Assembly (NCBI RefSeq): GCF_021532655.1
Contig: NZ_JAKGAS010000002.1
Coordinates: 434,001 to 498,000 of the forward strand
Direction: 5' to 3'
Origin: Paraglaciecola algarum
GTDB lineage: Bacteria > Pseudomonadota > Gammaproteobacteria > Enterobacterales > Alteromonadaceae
Length of the DNA: 64,000 nucleotides
Shown: positions 1 through 7,049 of the stretch, in pieces
Layout: each line of letters opens with the position of its first letter
Position numbering within the stretch: position 1 is the stretch's first letter
Notes under the pieces: generated by a model
Databases searched by the model: none
Seen by the model: the letters and a program-made list of their open reading frames with translations, nothing else
What the model was told of the DNA's origin: nothing
Made by a program: the position numbers and the translations under genes

Positions 1-616
1 TATCGTTATCTAATAACCGAGCAACATTAAGTTCTCCCATAATGGCATTTACAAATAATTTAGACGTCACAGAGCCTTCAAGTAACATGGCGATTTGTGG
101 ACCGTAATAATAGTCTTCTACTATGCCGATACGGCTATTGCTTGTGATAAATTTATCAATAGAATCAAATGCCTGTCGCTTTTTATCTGCATGACGTATA
201 TATAAGGAAAACTGTTCAGTTCGATAAGTCGAACTAAATAAGGCGTATTGTTCTCTAGCTTTGGTTTTAGATGCGCCTAACAGCATATCCACTTCACCAG
301 TCTTGAGCGAATTCAATAATTCGACCCAAGTCCCTTGCTGGTAGGTAATCTTACAGCCAATTTTTTCGGTAACTAGACTAATGAGTTCAATGTCTAGTCC
401 AGTCACTTTCCCTCCTACATCCACATATTGGTAGGGCTCCCACGCATCAAAACCTAGAGTTAGATTGCAATTAGTAGAGCTAGTATTAGCTTCTGGAAGT
501 AAATTTGTCTCGGATTGTGTTATTGAATTTGATTTTTCTTCAGTCGTCGCTGCTGGTTGGCAGCCGGCTAAACTGAGGTTAATTAAAATGATTAACAGTA
601 AACGGCATAGTTTCAT
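1..616 (-). CDS. Substrate-binding lipoprotein, SBP_bac_3-like (3' end outside window)
   Basis: About 205 codons are visible; the C-terminus lies beyond the left edge. I translated it from the minus strand, starting at ATG 616-614. The N-terminus is a lipoprotein signal with lipobox LAGC (Cys at about residue 19), then a Thr/Ser/Asn-rich linker. A bacterial extracellular solute-binding family 3 fold starts near residue 50 (LTLGFDAWEPYQY, then TGLDIELISLV). The block with GEVDMLLGASKTKAR is the usual family-3 pattern. By family it should be a periplasmic binding protein of an amino-acid-type ABC importer, or a sensor-like stand-alone binder. No permease or ATPase gene is adjacent on this side. 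It is divergent from the merR operon, with about 120 bp between. The ligand cannot be deduced. Confidence 0.85.
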   Translation of the reverse strand, partial: MKLCRLLLIILINLSLAGCQPAATTEEKSNSITQSETNLLPEANTSSTNCNLTLGFDAWEPYQYVDVGGKVTGLDIELISLVTEKIGCKITYQQGTWVELLNSLKTGEVDMLLGASKTKAREQYALFSSTYRTEQFSLYIRHADKKRQAFDSIDKFITSNSRIGIVEDYYYGPQIAMLLEGSVTSKLFVNAIMGELNVARLLDND

Positions 617-679
617 GATGTAAGGCCTCTTTAAAGTTCCTACTAAGTGTAAGCGACAAATGAAATTTTGCTAAACTAG

Positions 680-711
680 TTGACCTTAGATGTAGCTCTA
701 AGGTTTATAAT
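680..711 (+). promoter_or_regulatory. MerR-type promoter with 20-bp spacer and dyad operator
   Basis: TTGACC (680-685) and TATAAT (706-711) are separated by 20 bp. The spacer region holds a perfect 8-bp inverted repeat, ACCTTAGA (683-690) and TCTAAGGT (697-704). MerR-family activators bind such dyads in over-long (19-20 bp) spacers and untwist the DNA when metal binds. The merR-like gene begins 29 bp downstream, which implies autoregulation of the merR-exporter operon. Confidence 0.85.
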
Positions 712-739
712 GAAACAAAGTCACTACAAATAAATCAAA

Positions 740-1141
740 ATGAAAATCAGTGAATTAGAAAAGCGCACTGGAATTAATGCCCATACGTTAAGGTATTATG
801 AAAAGTCAGGCTTATTAAAAGCGTCAATGCGAAGTGTGAATAACTATCGTATATATTCAGAAGATGACTTAATTACAGCCTTGTTTATTAAACGTTGCAA
901 AGAATGTGGATTTTCACTAGCACAAACCGCTGCATTATTAGCGATTAAGCATGACAAGAGTCTGCATGTATGTGCTGAGGCTAAATCTATAACAGAGAGT
1001 AAATTACAAGAAATATCTCAACAGATTGAACAGCTTCAACAAATGGAAGGCACCTTAACTGAATTACAGGCATATTGTTGTGGCGGTCAAGAAAGCGCAG
1101 AATTTTGTACAATTATTTCTACTTTAGAAGCGGGTAAATAA
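740..1141 (+). CDS. MerR-family metal-responsive transcriptional regulator
   Basis: A 133-residue protein with an N-terminal winged HTH of MerR type (KISELEKRTGINAHTLRYYEKSGLL), a long coiled-coil dimerisation helix (about residues 85-112) and a C-terminal Cys cluster (CCGG, then C about 10 residues on). Cys residues near the end of the helix and in the tail fit metal-sensing MerR proteins (CadR/PbrR/ZntR style). The start lies 29 bp after the -10 of a MerR-type promoter. The stop is followed after one base by the ATG of the exporter gene, so the two are co-transcribed. It probably activates that exporter in response to Zn, Cu, Cd or a similar ion. Which metal is not readable from sequence. 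Confidence 0.88.
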   Translation: MKISELEKRTGINAHTLRYYEKSGLLKASMRSVNNYRIYSEDDLITALFIKRCKECGFSLAQTAALLAIKHDKSLHVCAEAKSITESKLQEISQQIEQLQQMEGTLTELQAYCCGGQESAEFCTIISTLEAGK

Positions 1142-1142
1142 C

Positions 1143-2180
1143 ATGCAACTAGGGCTTAATTTTATTCACTTATTTGTTGAATCTGCACCTTACTTATTAT
1201 TGGGTATGTGGGTTGCCGGATTAATTAATCAGTTTGTACCAAAAACGTGGATAGATAAATCTTTAGGTCAAGATAGTTCTGTCGTCACAGCTGCTTTAAT
1301 AGGTGCGCCACTCCCCTTATGTTCTTGTTCGGTTATTCCGGTGGCTATGGGAATTCGGCGTAGTGGTGCCAGTAAAGCTAGTACGGCTAGTTTTTTGGTG
1401 GCCACGCCAGAAACCGGGGTAGATTCGCTCGGTATTACCTATGCGTTAATGGGGCCGATTATGACTATCGCGCGGCCTATAGCTGCAATATTTTCTGCTA
1501 TAACCACAGGTATGTTAATTAAAAATTTTGGTACTCAAGAGGCACAAAATATTCATCAACAAAAATCGGAACCGGCTAAGAAATCTTGCTGCGGCCACGC
1601 TAAGCCAAAGCCTGAGTCTTTTGGCCAAAAATTAAAAAGCTCATTTGTGTTTGGTTTTGGGCAATTGTTGCGTGACTTTATGCTGTGGTTTTTAATCGGT
1701 ATAGGTTTTGCTGCTTTAGTCGCCACCTATGTGCCAACTAATTATATTACTGATTATGCCCAAGGAATAGGTGCCATGTTATTGGTCGTGTTGATTTCGA
1801 TTCCTATGTACATTTGTGCTACTGCTTCAACGCCTATTGCCGTAGCCTTATTAATGTCGGGTATAACACCTGGAGCTGCATTAGTGTTTATGCTTACAGG
1901 CCCAGCCACTAATATCGCCACTTTAATGGTTATAAAGAAGGAGTTAGGCAAGCGAGAATTAGGCATTTATTTAGTTGGCATTATAGTCAGCGCATTATTC
2001 GCAGGCTTATTATTAGATTATCTTTTTGGGCAATTTAATTGGCAACTCGATTTGTCTCATGGGCAACACTCAGACATGATTGGGTTATTTTATCAAACGT
2101 GTGCATGGATTTTGGCGGGGTTGATCCTAATTCAATTTTTAAAAAATTATGGGTTTAAAAAGCATGCTAATAGTAATTAG
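1143..2180 (+). CDS. SO_0444-type Cu/Zn efflux permease (DUF318/ArsP-like)
   Basis: A 345-residue polytopic inner-membrane protein with about 8-9 hydrophobic segments. The N-terminal half carries the permease signature PLPLCSCSVIPV with two Cys in a helix; the second half repeats a related pattern (MYICATASTPIA, LTGPATNIATL). Between the halves is a cytoplasmic loop rich in Lys, Cys and His (CCGHAKPKP), a plausible metal-binding element. The architecture matches the SO_0444 family of Cu/Zn efflux transporters within the DUF318 permease group. It directly follows a MerR-type regulator with one base between stop and start. The inferred role is export of excess copper or zinc from the cytoplasm. 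Confidence 0.85.
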   Translation: MQLGLNFIHLFVESAPYLLLGMWVAGLINQFVPKTWIDKSLGQDSSVVTAALIGAPLPLCSCSVIPVAMGIRRSGASKASTASFLVATPETGVDSLGITYALMGPIMTIARPIAAIFSAITTGMLIKNFGTQEAQNIHQQKSEPAKKSCCGHAKPKPESFGQKLKSSFVFGFGQLLRDFMLWFLIGIGFAALVATYVPTNYITDYAQGIGAMLLVVLISIPMYICATASTPIAVALLMSGITPGAALVFMLTGPATNIATLMVIKKELGKRELGIYLVGIIVSALFAGLLLDYLFGQFNWQLDLSHGQHSDMIGLFYQTCAWILAGLILIQFLKNYGFKKHANSN

Positions 2181-2235
2181 AGTTATTATCGTATAACATT
2201 GATTTATATGATTTTTTGTTTTGAGTGTCATCTAA

Positions 2236-3009
2236 ATGAACTGGGTAGTATATAGGTCTTTTTTGGGGTGGTGTTTGTTATTTTCATGCCTGACACTCGG
2301 AACGACTAATTGTGGTTATGCTCAACAGCCTCAAAAAAAAATTCCAATTCATATGACTGCGCTTAACTTTCCAGGTGCTACGCAATTTAACCATAAAGGT
2401 TTGTTCGATCTATTGGTTGCACATGTTGACCTAACTAACGGAATAGCCATGGACTATCAAGTGACTATTCCAGCGCGAGGAGCAAGGATTTTTTACAGTC
2501 GAGACACTGATTGTATTATTCCTGCTACTTTGCTTGATGTATATTATGAAGGGTACGATGTTTTATCGACCACTAGTTTTGCAACAGTCGATTATGTTGC
2601 TTTTACACAATCTTCTAACGTAAAAATAGTCAATAAAATGCAGTTACAAGGTAAATTAATTGGTATTGTTCGTGACGAAGGAAAATGGGATTTAAAAAAA
2701 CGGTTACAAATTCCTAATGCAAAATATATAGAGTTAATAGATGTTAGATCTATGATTGGCATGTTAGCAAAAGGGCGTTTAGATGCAATCGTGCATGATG
2801 CCACAATAGTCATATCAGCTCTTAAACGGTTTAGATTAGAAAATATTGAATACGATATTAATTCACCAATATTAGTGGATGATTTAGGTATTGTTTGTCA
2901 TAAGAGTCCACAAACTGAAGAGTATATTCGTCAATTTAATATTGAATTAGACTCATTGCTTCAAGGCCCTGGATTAGCTAAATTTCACTCTCAAATAGAG
3001 ATAGAGTAA
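2236..3009 (+). CDS. Periplasmic amino-acid-type binding protein (PBP2-like)
   Basis: A 257-residue protein with a signal peptide (hydrophobic stretch about residues 10-28; no convincing lipobox, cleavage probably around YAQ). The rest has the two-lobe type 2 periplasmic-binding layout: IPIHMTALNFPG at the start of lobe 1, a GKLIGIVRDEGKWD strand-turn where lobe 2 begins, and MLAKGRLDAIVHDATI, a family-3 binding protein pattern. It lacks neighbouring permease genes. In alteromonads such proteins are often stand-alone. It starts 56 bp after the exporter gene and could be read through from it. The ligand is unknown. Confidence 0.72.
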   Translation: MNWVVYRSFLGWCLLFSCLTLGTTNCGYAQQPQKKIPIHMTALNFPGATQFNHKGLFDLLVAHVDLTNGIAMDYQVTIPARGARIFYSRDTDCIIPATLLDVYYEGYDVLSTTSFATVDYVAFTQSSNVKIVNKMQLQGKLIGIVRDEGKWDLKKRLQIPNAKYIELIDVRSMIGMLAKGRLDAIVHDATIVISALKRFRLENIEYDINSPILVDDLGIVCHKSPQTEEYIRQFNIELDSLLQGPGLAKFHSQIEIE

Positions 3010-3238
3010 TAGTTGTAATGGTATGAGATGAGTGTGAGTTTAAATATCTACCGCTATACCTTTTTCACTAAATTTACGGATAATTCGTAAAGTTTTAGTT
3101 ACATTTTTTCGCAGTTTATTCGTAAAAACTTTAAATTTTTACTATCCCTTTAACATTAAAGTCTATATTATCTCCGTCCTTTTTAACTGGTCTGCTCTGT
3201 TTGTAGGCAGTTAATAGCAGTAGGTTTAGGAGATAAAG

Positions 3239-4531
3239 ATGAAATTAAATAGAATTCTAATGGGTGCCAGCGCAAGCTTTTTGTCACTCAATACATTTGG
3301 TGCAGCATTCCAGCTAGCGGAACACAGTGCTTCAGGTTTAGGTAGGGCATTTGCTGGGGATGCAGCTATTGCAGAAAATGCATCGGTTGTAGCACGTAAT
3401 CCAGCTCTTATGTCTCAATTTAAACAGAATCAATTATCTATTGTCGGAACCTATGTTAAGCCTGATGTGAGTCTTGAGGGTGAAAGTGCGCCAGCTTATT
3501 CTAATGCAGAGGCTTTAAATAACGATAGTATTGCACCTGGTGCATTTGTTCCTGCCAGTTATTTGGTGATGCCTATTAATAATAAGTGGGCTGTTGGTTT
3601 AGGTTTATTTTCTAATTTTGGATTAGCGACTGACTTTGCTGATGATTACGCAGCAGGCCAACTTGCCGGCTCAACAGAGATTTTAACGGTTAATCTCAAT
3701 ACTAGTATTTCTTATAAAATATCAGAGCAATTTTCAGTGGCTGCTGGTCTTAATTATGTATATGCAGAAGCAGAACTGGTTCGTCATGCAGGTCCTGGGT
3801 TACCCGCTTTTTTACAAGCTAATTATGGATCAACCTTAGGTGTGACCAATAGTACCGAAGTGGCAAAAATGGACGGTGATGATGCTGCTTTTGGTTGGAA
3901 TATAGGTATGGCTTGGGACGTATCTAATTCTACTCGTTTAGGTCTGGCACACCGTAGCTCTGTTGAACTAGATTTTGAAGGTGAATATAGTAATCAGCTT
4001 CCGGCTGCCTTGGGTGGCTTAGAAGGTAATACGTTAGATGGCAGGTTGGCAATTGAATTACCAGCTATTACTGAATTTTCTGCTAGTCACCAGTTAGATG
4101 ATAAGTGGGGCTTACACTATAGCGTAATGTGGACTCAATGGAGTAGTTTCGACAGGTTGGAGGCCTATGTTCCAGTGAGTGAAGAGCCTGTTTTTGAAAA
4201 AGATGAAAACTTCAGTGATAGCTTCCGCTATGCCATAAGTGCTGATTATCAATTGAATTCTGATGTGAAGTTACGCGCAGGTATTGCTTATGATAAAACT
4301 CCAAGTGACCCTAACCATCAGTCAATCTCTATCCCAGATACTAACCGGTTATGGTTAAGTGCTGGCGCTACTTATGTGCTCAATAATACCTCTTCAGTTG
4401 ATCTCGGTTTAAGTATTCTACGGGGTGAAAATAGAAGTTTTACCGAAGCTGATAATCTAGGGGGGCAGTGGGGCTTTGCCAGTGAAGGTAACGCCGCTAT
4501 TTTTGCTGCTCAATATAATTATGCATTCTAA
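3239..4531 (+). CDS. fadL: FadL-family outer membrane transporter
   Basis: A 430-residue beta-barrel protein. The signal peptide ends near FGA, residue 22. The mature protein begins AAFQLAEHSASGLGRAFAG, the hallmark of FadL-type channels, whose N-terminal segment plugs the barrel. ENASVVARNPALMS is the next conserved block. It ends with a Phe-terminated barrel strand (AAQYNYAF). The family takes up long-chain fatty acids or aromatic hydrocarbons by lateral diffusion through the barrel wall. It has its own upstream region of about 230 bp and a terminator just downstream, so it is probably monocistronic. AGGAGA about 8 bp before the ATG supports the start. The gene symbol is by family; the substrate is not proven. 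Confidence 0.88.
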   Translation: MKLNRILMGASASFLSLNTFGAAFQLAEHSASGLGRAFAGDAAIAENASVVARNPALMSQFKQNQLSIVGTYVKPDVSLEGESAPAYSNAEALNNDSIAPGAFVPASYLVMPINNKWAVGLGLFSNFGLATDFADDYAAGQLAGSTEILTVNLNTSISYKISEQFSVAAGLNYVYAEAELVRHAGPGLPAFLQANYGSTLGVTNSTEVAKMDGDDAAFGWNIGMAWDVSNSTRLGLAHRSSVELDFEGEYSNQLPAALGGLEGNTLDGRLAIELPAITEFSASHQLDDKWGLHYSVMWTQWSSFDRLEAYVPVSEEPVFEKDENFSDSFRYAISADYQLNSDVKLRAGIAYDKTPSDPNHQSISIPDTNRLWLSAGATYVLNNTSSVDLGLSILRGENRSFTEADNLGGQWGFASEGNAAIFAAQYNYAF

Positions 4532-4564
4532 ATGTAAGAATTGTTAGTTCTGCTAGACAAGAAT

Positions 4565-4594
4565 AAAAGAGCCAGCATTTAAGCTGGCTCTTTT
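4565..4594. terminator. Bidirectional rho-independent terminator between fadL and the PL17 lyase
   Basis: A perfect 12-bp inverted repeat, AAAAGAGCCAGC (4565-4576) and GCTGGCTCTTTT (4583-4594), with a 6-nt loop. The A/T ends give a T tract on either strand. It lies between convergent genes ending at 4531 and 4620. Confidence 0.85.
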
Positions 4595-4619
4595 AGTTTA
4601 TTCTAAGTTTAGTTCCTTT

Positions 4620-6863
4620 CTATTCTGAAAAATAATAAACCCCTGTCCATTTATAAGTTTTACCCGCAACCGGTAAGGTATGTTGTTTATCAGCTGATGC
4701 GTTTTTATTCGCTATAATAAACAAGCTTGAAGCCCCTTTAACATCCTCGATAGAAACAGCTGTATAGTTTGCATCGTCATGCATAACTAACAACTGCTTA
4801 ATATTGCTATTTGAGTTTAAAGACAGTTCCGACACTGGGCTATAGCTGCCGTGAGGTTCAATCACAGACACAAAGCTAGTGTTGTCAGTGTCTTTTCTTC
4901 GGATCATCAAAGCCGCATCTCTGCGCAAGTTAAACTCAGGGTCATTAGCACCAATACGGGTTAGTAATAGTTCGTCTGAGGTGCTGGTGGCACTACTCAA
5001 AGTGTAATACTTACCTTGGCCTAACCATGAAAACTGTGAGGTATTGGCAGCAGCCTGACCTTTACCTTCAAGGTAAAGATGTTGATAACCATTCTCTGTA
5101 CCTAGCGGCTTTAAAACTTCAGGGGATTCATAACTAAAGTTTTGGCTAAGCACTTGCCCCATGTAATAAAAAGGCATCTCGTATTGGTTTTTTGTGCCTG
5201 AAATTATTTTCATGATATCTAGCAAAAATGCTTTCTCAAAACTTGGATTTTTGATTAAGGCCATAGTGCGCTGTAACTTAGTGCCAGGGTAGGCATTGGT
5301 TTCAGTCGCGCTGACAACTTGCACATTTTTATTCGATACATCATAAACGTGTAGCTCTGAATGATGTTGGCTAGCGACCTTATATTGTCCACCAAAATGC
5401 ATTTGTTGATTTTGAGAGAGAGTATTGTGGGCTATGGTGGTTTTAGCCCAGGTTGTGTTTTCTGGTAAATAGTTACCGCCACCTTTTTGACCAATATTCA
5501 CAAATCGAGCAAGCCCGTAGTCTTGAATAACTTCATTGCCTTTTTCAAAAAGTGAAAATGATAATTTGTCATAGTGGCCGTGACTTAAGCCTTGGGCTGC
5601 GTATTTAAACACTAAAGTTAAGTCTTCGTTGCCATAACGTAGCACGCTGACGCCACCTTGATCACCGTTTTGACCATCGGTTAAGTTAATTGAGTTTTTA
5701 AGGTAAGGCGTACTTTTTCCATCACGAATGCCCATAGCCACAGACAAACCAGCTTGGTTTAATAACACCTTATTTTGTTTTTCAGCAATGCTTAATAATT
5801 GAGGGTTTTGACTACCATAATGGTATGCCACATCAACCGCTGTCACTAAAGATGCGGTGTAATAAGACATGCCTTTTTGCCCGTCATTTAACGGAAAAAA
5901 CTCGCCATCAGCGTCGGTTAAATTAAGCAAGGCATCTACACCTTTAAGTAGAACATTGTCTTTATGCTCAAACACTTTCATTTCAGGCTTAACATTGTGC
6001 ATACCTAAAGCAAAAATCAAAAAGGGATACATGGCATAGCGCTGATAATAAGGCCCTTCGGTGTAATAACCGTCTGGCGAGAATGGGTCTTCTAGGTTAG
6101 CTAGAAAGCCTTTCTTTTGTCCTTCGACTTTTATTGTGCCGCCATCATTGTCAATACCACCTATTGGTAGTCCGTCGTCTTCAATTCCGTATAAAGCTCT
6201 GTCTAACAATTCTTTATCATCCATTACCAAAGCGATCATACCCACGGCTGCGTTACCCCAAGTACTGTGGTTATGAATGCGGTTATAAAATTTTGGATTG
6301 CCAATAGAGATGAAATCAGCAAAAGGCCGGAATAAATTGTTTTCTAACTTGTCACGTTCGGCTTTTGACAAGGTTTCGTAAATGGCATCGTAGGCTTGGC
6401 TCATATACACCAACCAATTACTGTCATTTAGACATTGCCAGAATAGCTTTCCTCTTGCGTATGAGCGCTCTTGTGGATGTACTGGTAGAGTTTTGTACAT
6501 GGTTTCGTATTGAAAAAGCATGTCTTTGATATAAATTGCATATTTTTCATCTTGAAGTATTTGATATAAAGCGCCTGCTTTTTGCGCAATGATAAAATTT
6601 AGTTTATGTCTTTGGTGGGTATAACCACCTGAAAAATCTTTAGGAATGGGTGTATCTATGCCTAAGGCAATTTCTGCATCTACCTCTTGTTTAACACTTT
6701 CTAAAGAGGCATCAAATAAAGGCACTTTACCTAGGTTTTGTCTAATTTTTTCTACCCCAGATTTGGTCATAATCAAGTTAGGGTGTTCTTGCGACTGCGC
6801 AGTAAAAGAGATATTGAGTGAGATTGCCATTAATAGAATAGCGGAGATGTTAAGTTTCTTCAT
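4620..6863 (-). CDS. PL17-like alginate/oligouronide lyase (heparinase II/III superfamily)
   Basis: A 747-residue exported enzyme; the signal peptide ends near AQSQ, residue 25. An alpha-toroid lyase domain follows, with the Asn-His pair at N198-H199 (RIHNHSTWGNAAVG), the block DGYYTEGPYYQRY (Tyr266/267), and GLSHGHYD with H428/H430 at the start of the heparinase II/III beta-sheet domain. In PL17 alginate lyases (for example Alg17C) Asn, His, Tyr and a second His are the catalytic and neutralising residues, so the activity looks intact. Length matches PL17 (about 700-740). It probably releases 4-deoxy-uronate units from alginate oligomers in the periplasm. A large TonB receptor gene lies upstream on the same strand. 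Other uronans remain possible substrates. Confidence 0.82.
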   Translation of the reverse strand: MKKLNISAILLMAISLNISFTAQSQEHPNLIMTKSGVEKIRQNLGKVPLFDASLESVKQEVDAEIALGIDTPIPKDFSGGYTHQRHKLNFIIAQKAGALYQILQDEKYAIYIKDMLFQYETMYKTLPVHPQERSYARGKLFWQCLNDSNWLVYMSQAYDAIYETLSKAERDKLENNLFRPFADFISIGNPKFYNRIHNHSTWGNAAVGMIALVMDDKELLDRALYGIEDDGLPIGGIDNDGGTIKVEGQKKGFLANLEDPFSPDGYYTEGPYYQRYAMYPFLIFALGMHNVKPEMKVFEHKDNVLLKGVDALLNLTDADGEFFPLNDGQKGMSYYTASLVTAVDVAYHYGSQNPQLLSIAEKQNKVLLNQAGLSVAMGIRDGKSTPYLKNSINLTDGQNGDQGGVSVLRYGNEDLTLVFKYAAQGLSHGHYDKLSFSLFEKGNEVIQDYGLARFVNIGQKGGGNYLPENTTWAKTTIAHNTLSQNQQMHFGGQYKVASQHHSELHVYDVSNKNVQVVSATETNAYPGTKLQRTMALIKNPSFEKAFLLDIMKIISGTKNQYEMPFYYMGQVLSQNFSYESPEVLKPLGTENGYQHLYLEGKGQAAANTSQFSWLGQGKYYTLSSATSTSDELLLTRIGANDPEFNLRRDAALMIRRKDTDNTSFVSVIEPHGSYSPVSELSLNSNSNIKQLLVMHDDANYTAVSIEDVKGASSLFIIANKNASADKQHTLPVAGKTYKWTGVYYFSE

Positions 6864-6973
6864 CAGCAGTGGCTCCAGTTAATAATTGTATAACTTCGCT
6901 TTGTAAATTTTTAATACCGACGATTGTTAAGCCGGTTTAATTTAGAGCTATATTTTGTAGTTTCTTGAAAATG

Positions 6974-7000
6974 CTAACCCCAGCTTATAGCTGGGGTTAG
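6974..7000 (-). terminator. Terminator after the polysaccharide TonB receptor
   Basis: A perfect 12-bp stem, CTAACCCCAGCT (6974-6985) and AGCTGGGGTTAG (6989-7000), with a 3-nt loop, 50 bp downstream of the receptor stop on the minus strand. The T tract is short, so it may be a partial terminator or processing hairpin between the receptor and lyase genes. Confidence 0.7.
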
Positions 7001-7049
7001 TTTAGTGCTTATAGTATTTAATTTAATATTTGATACTTGTTTTCAAATA

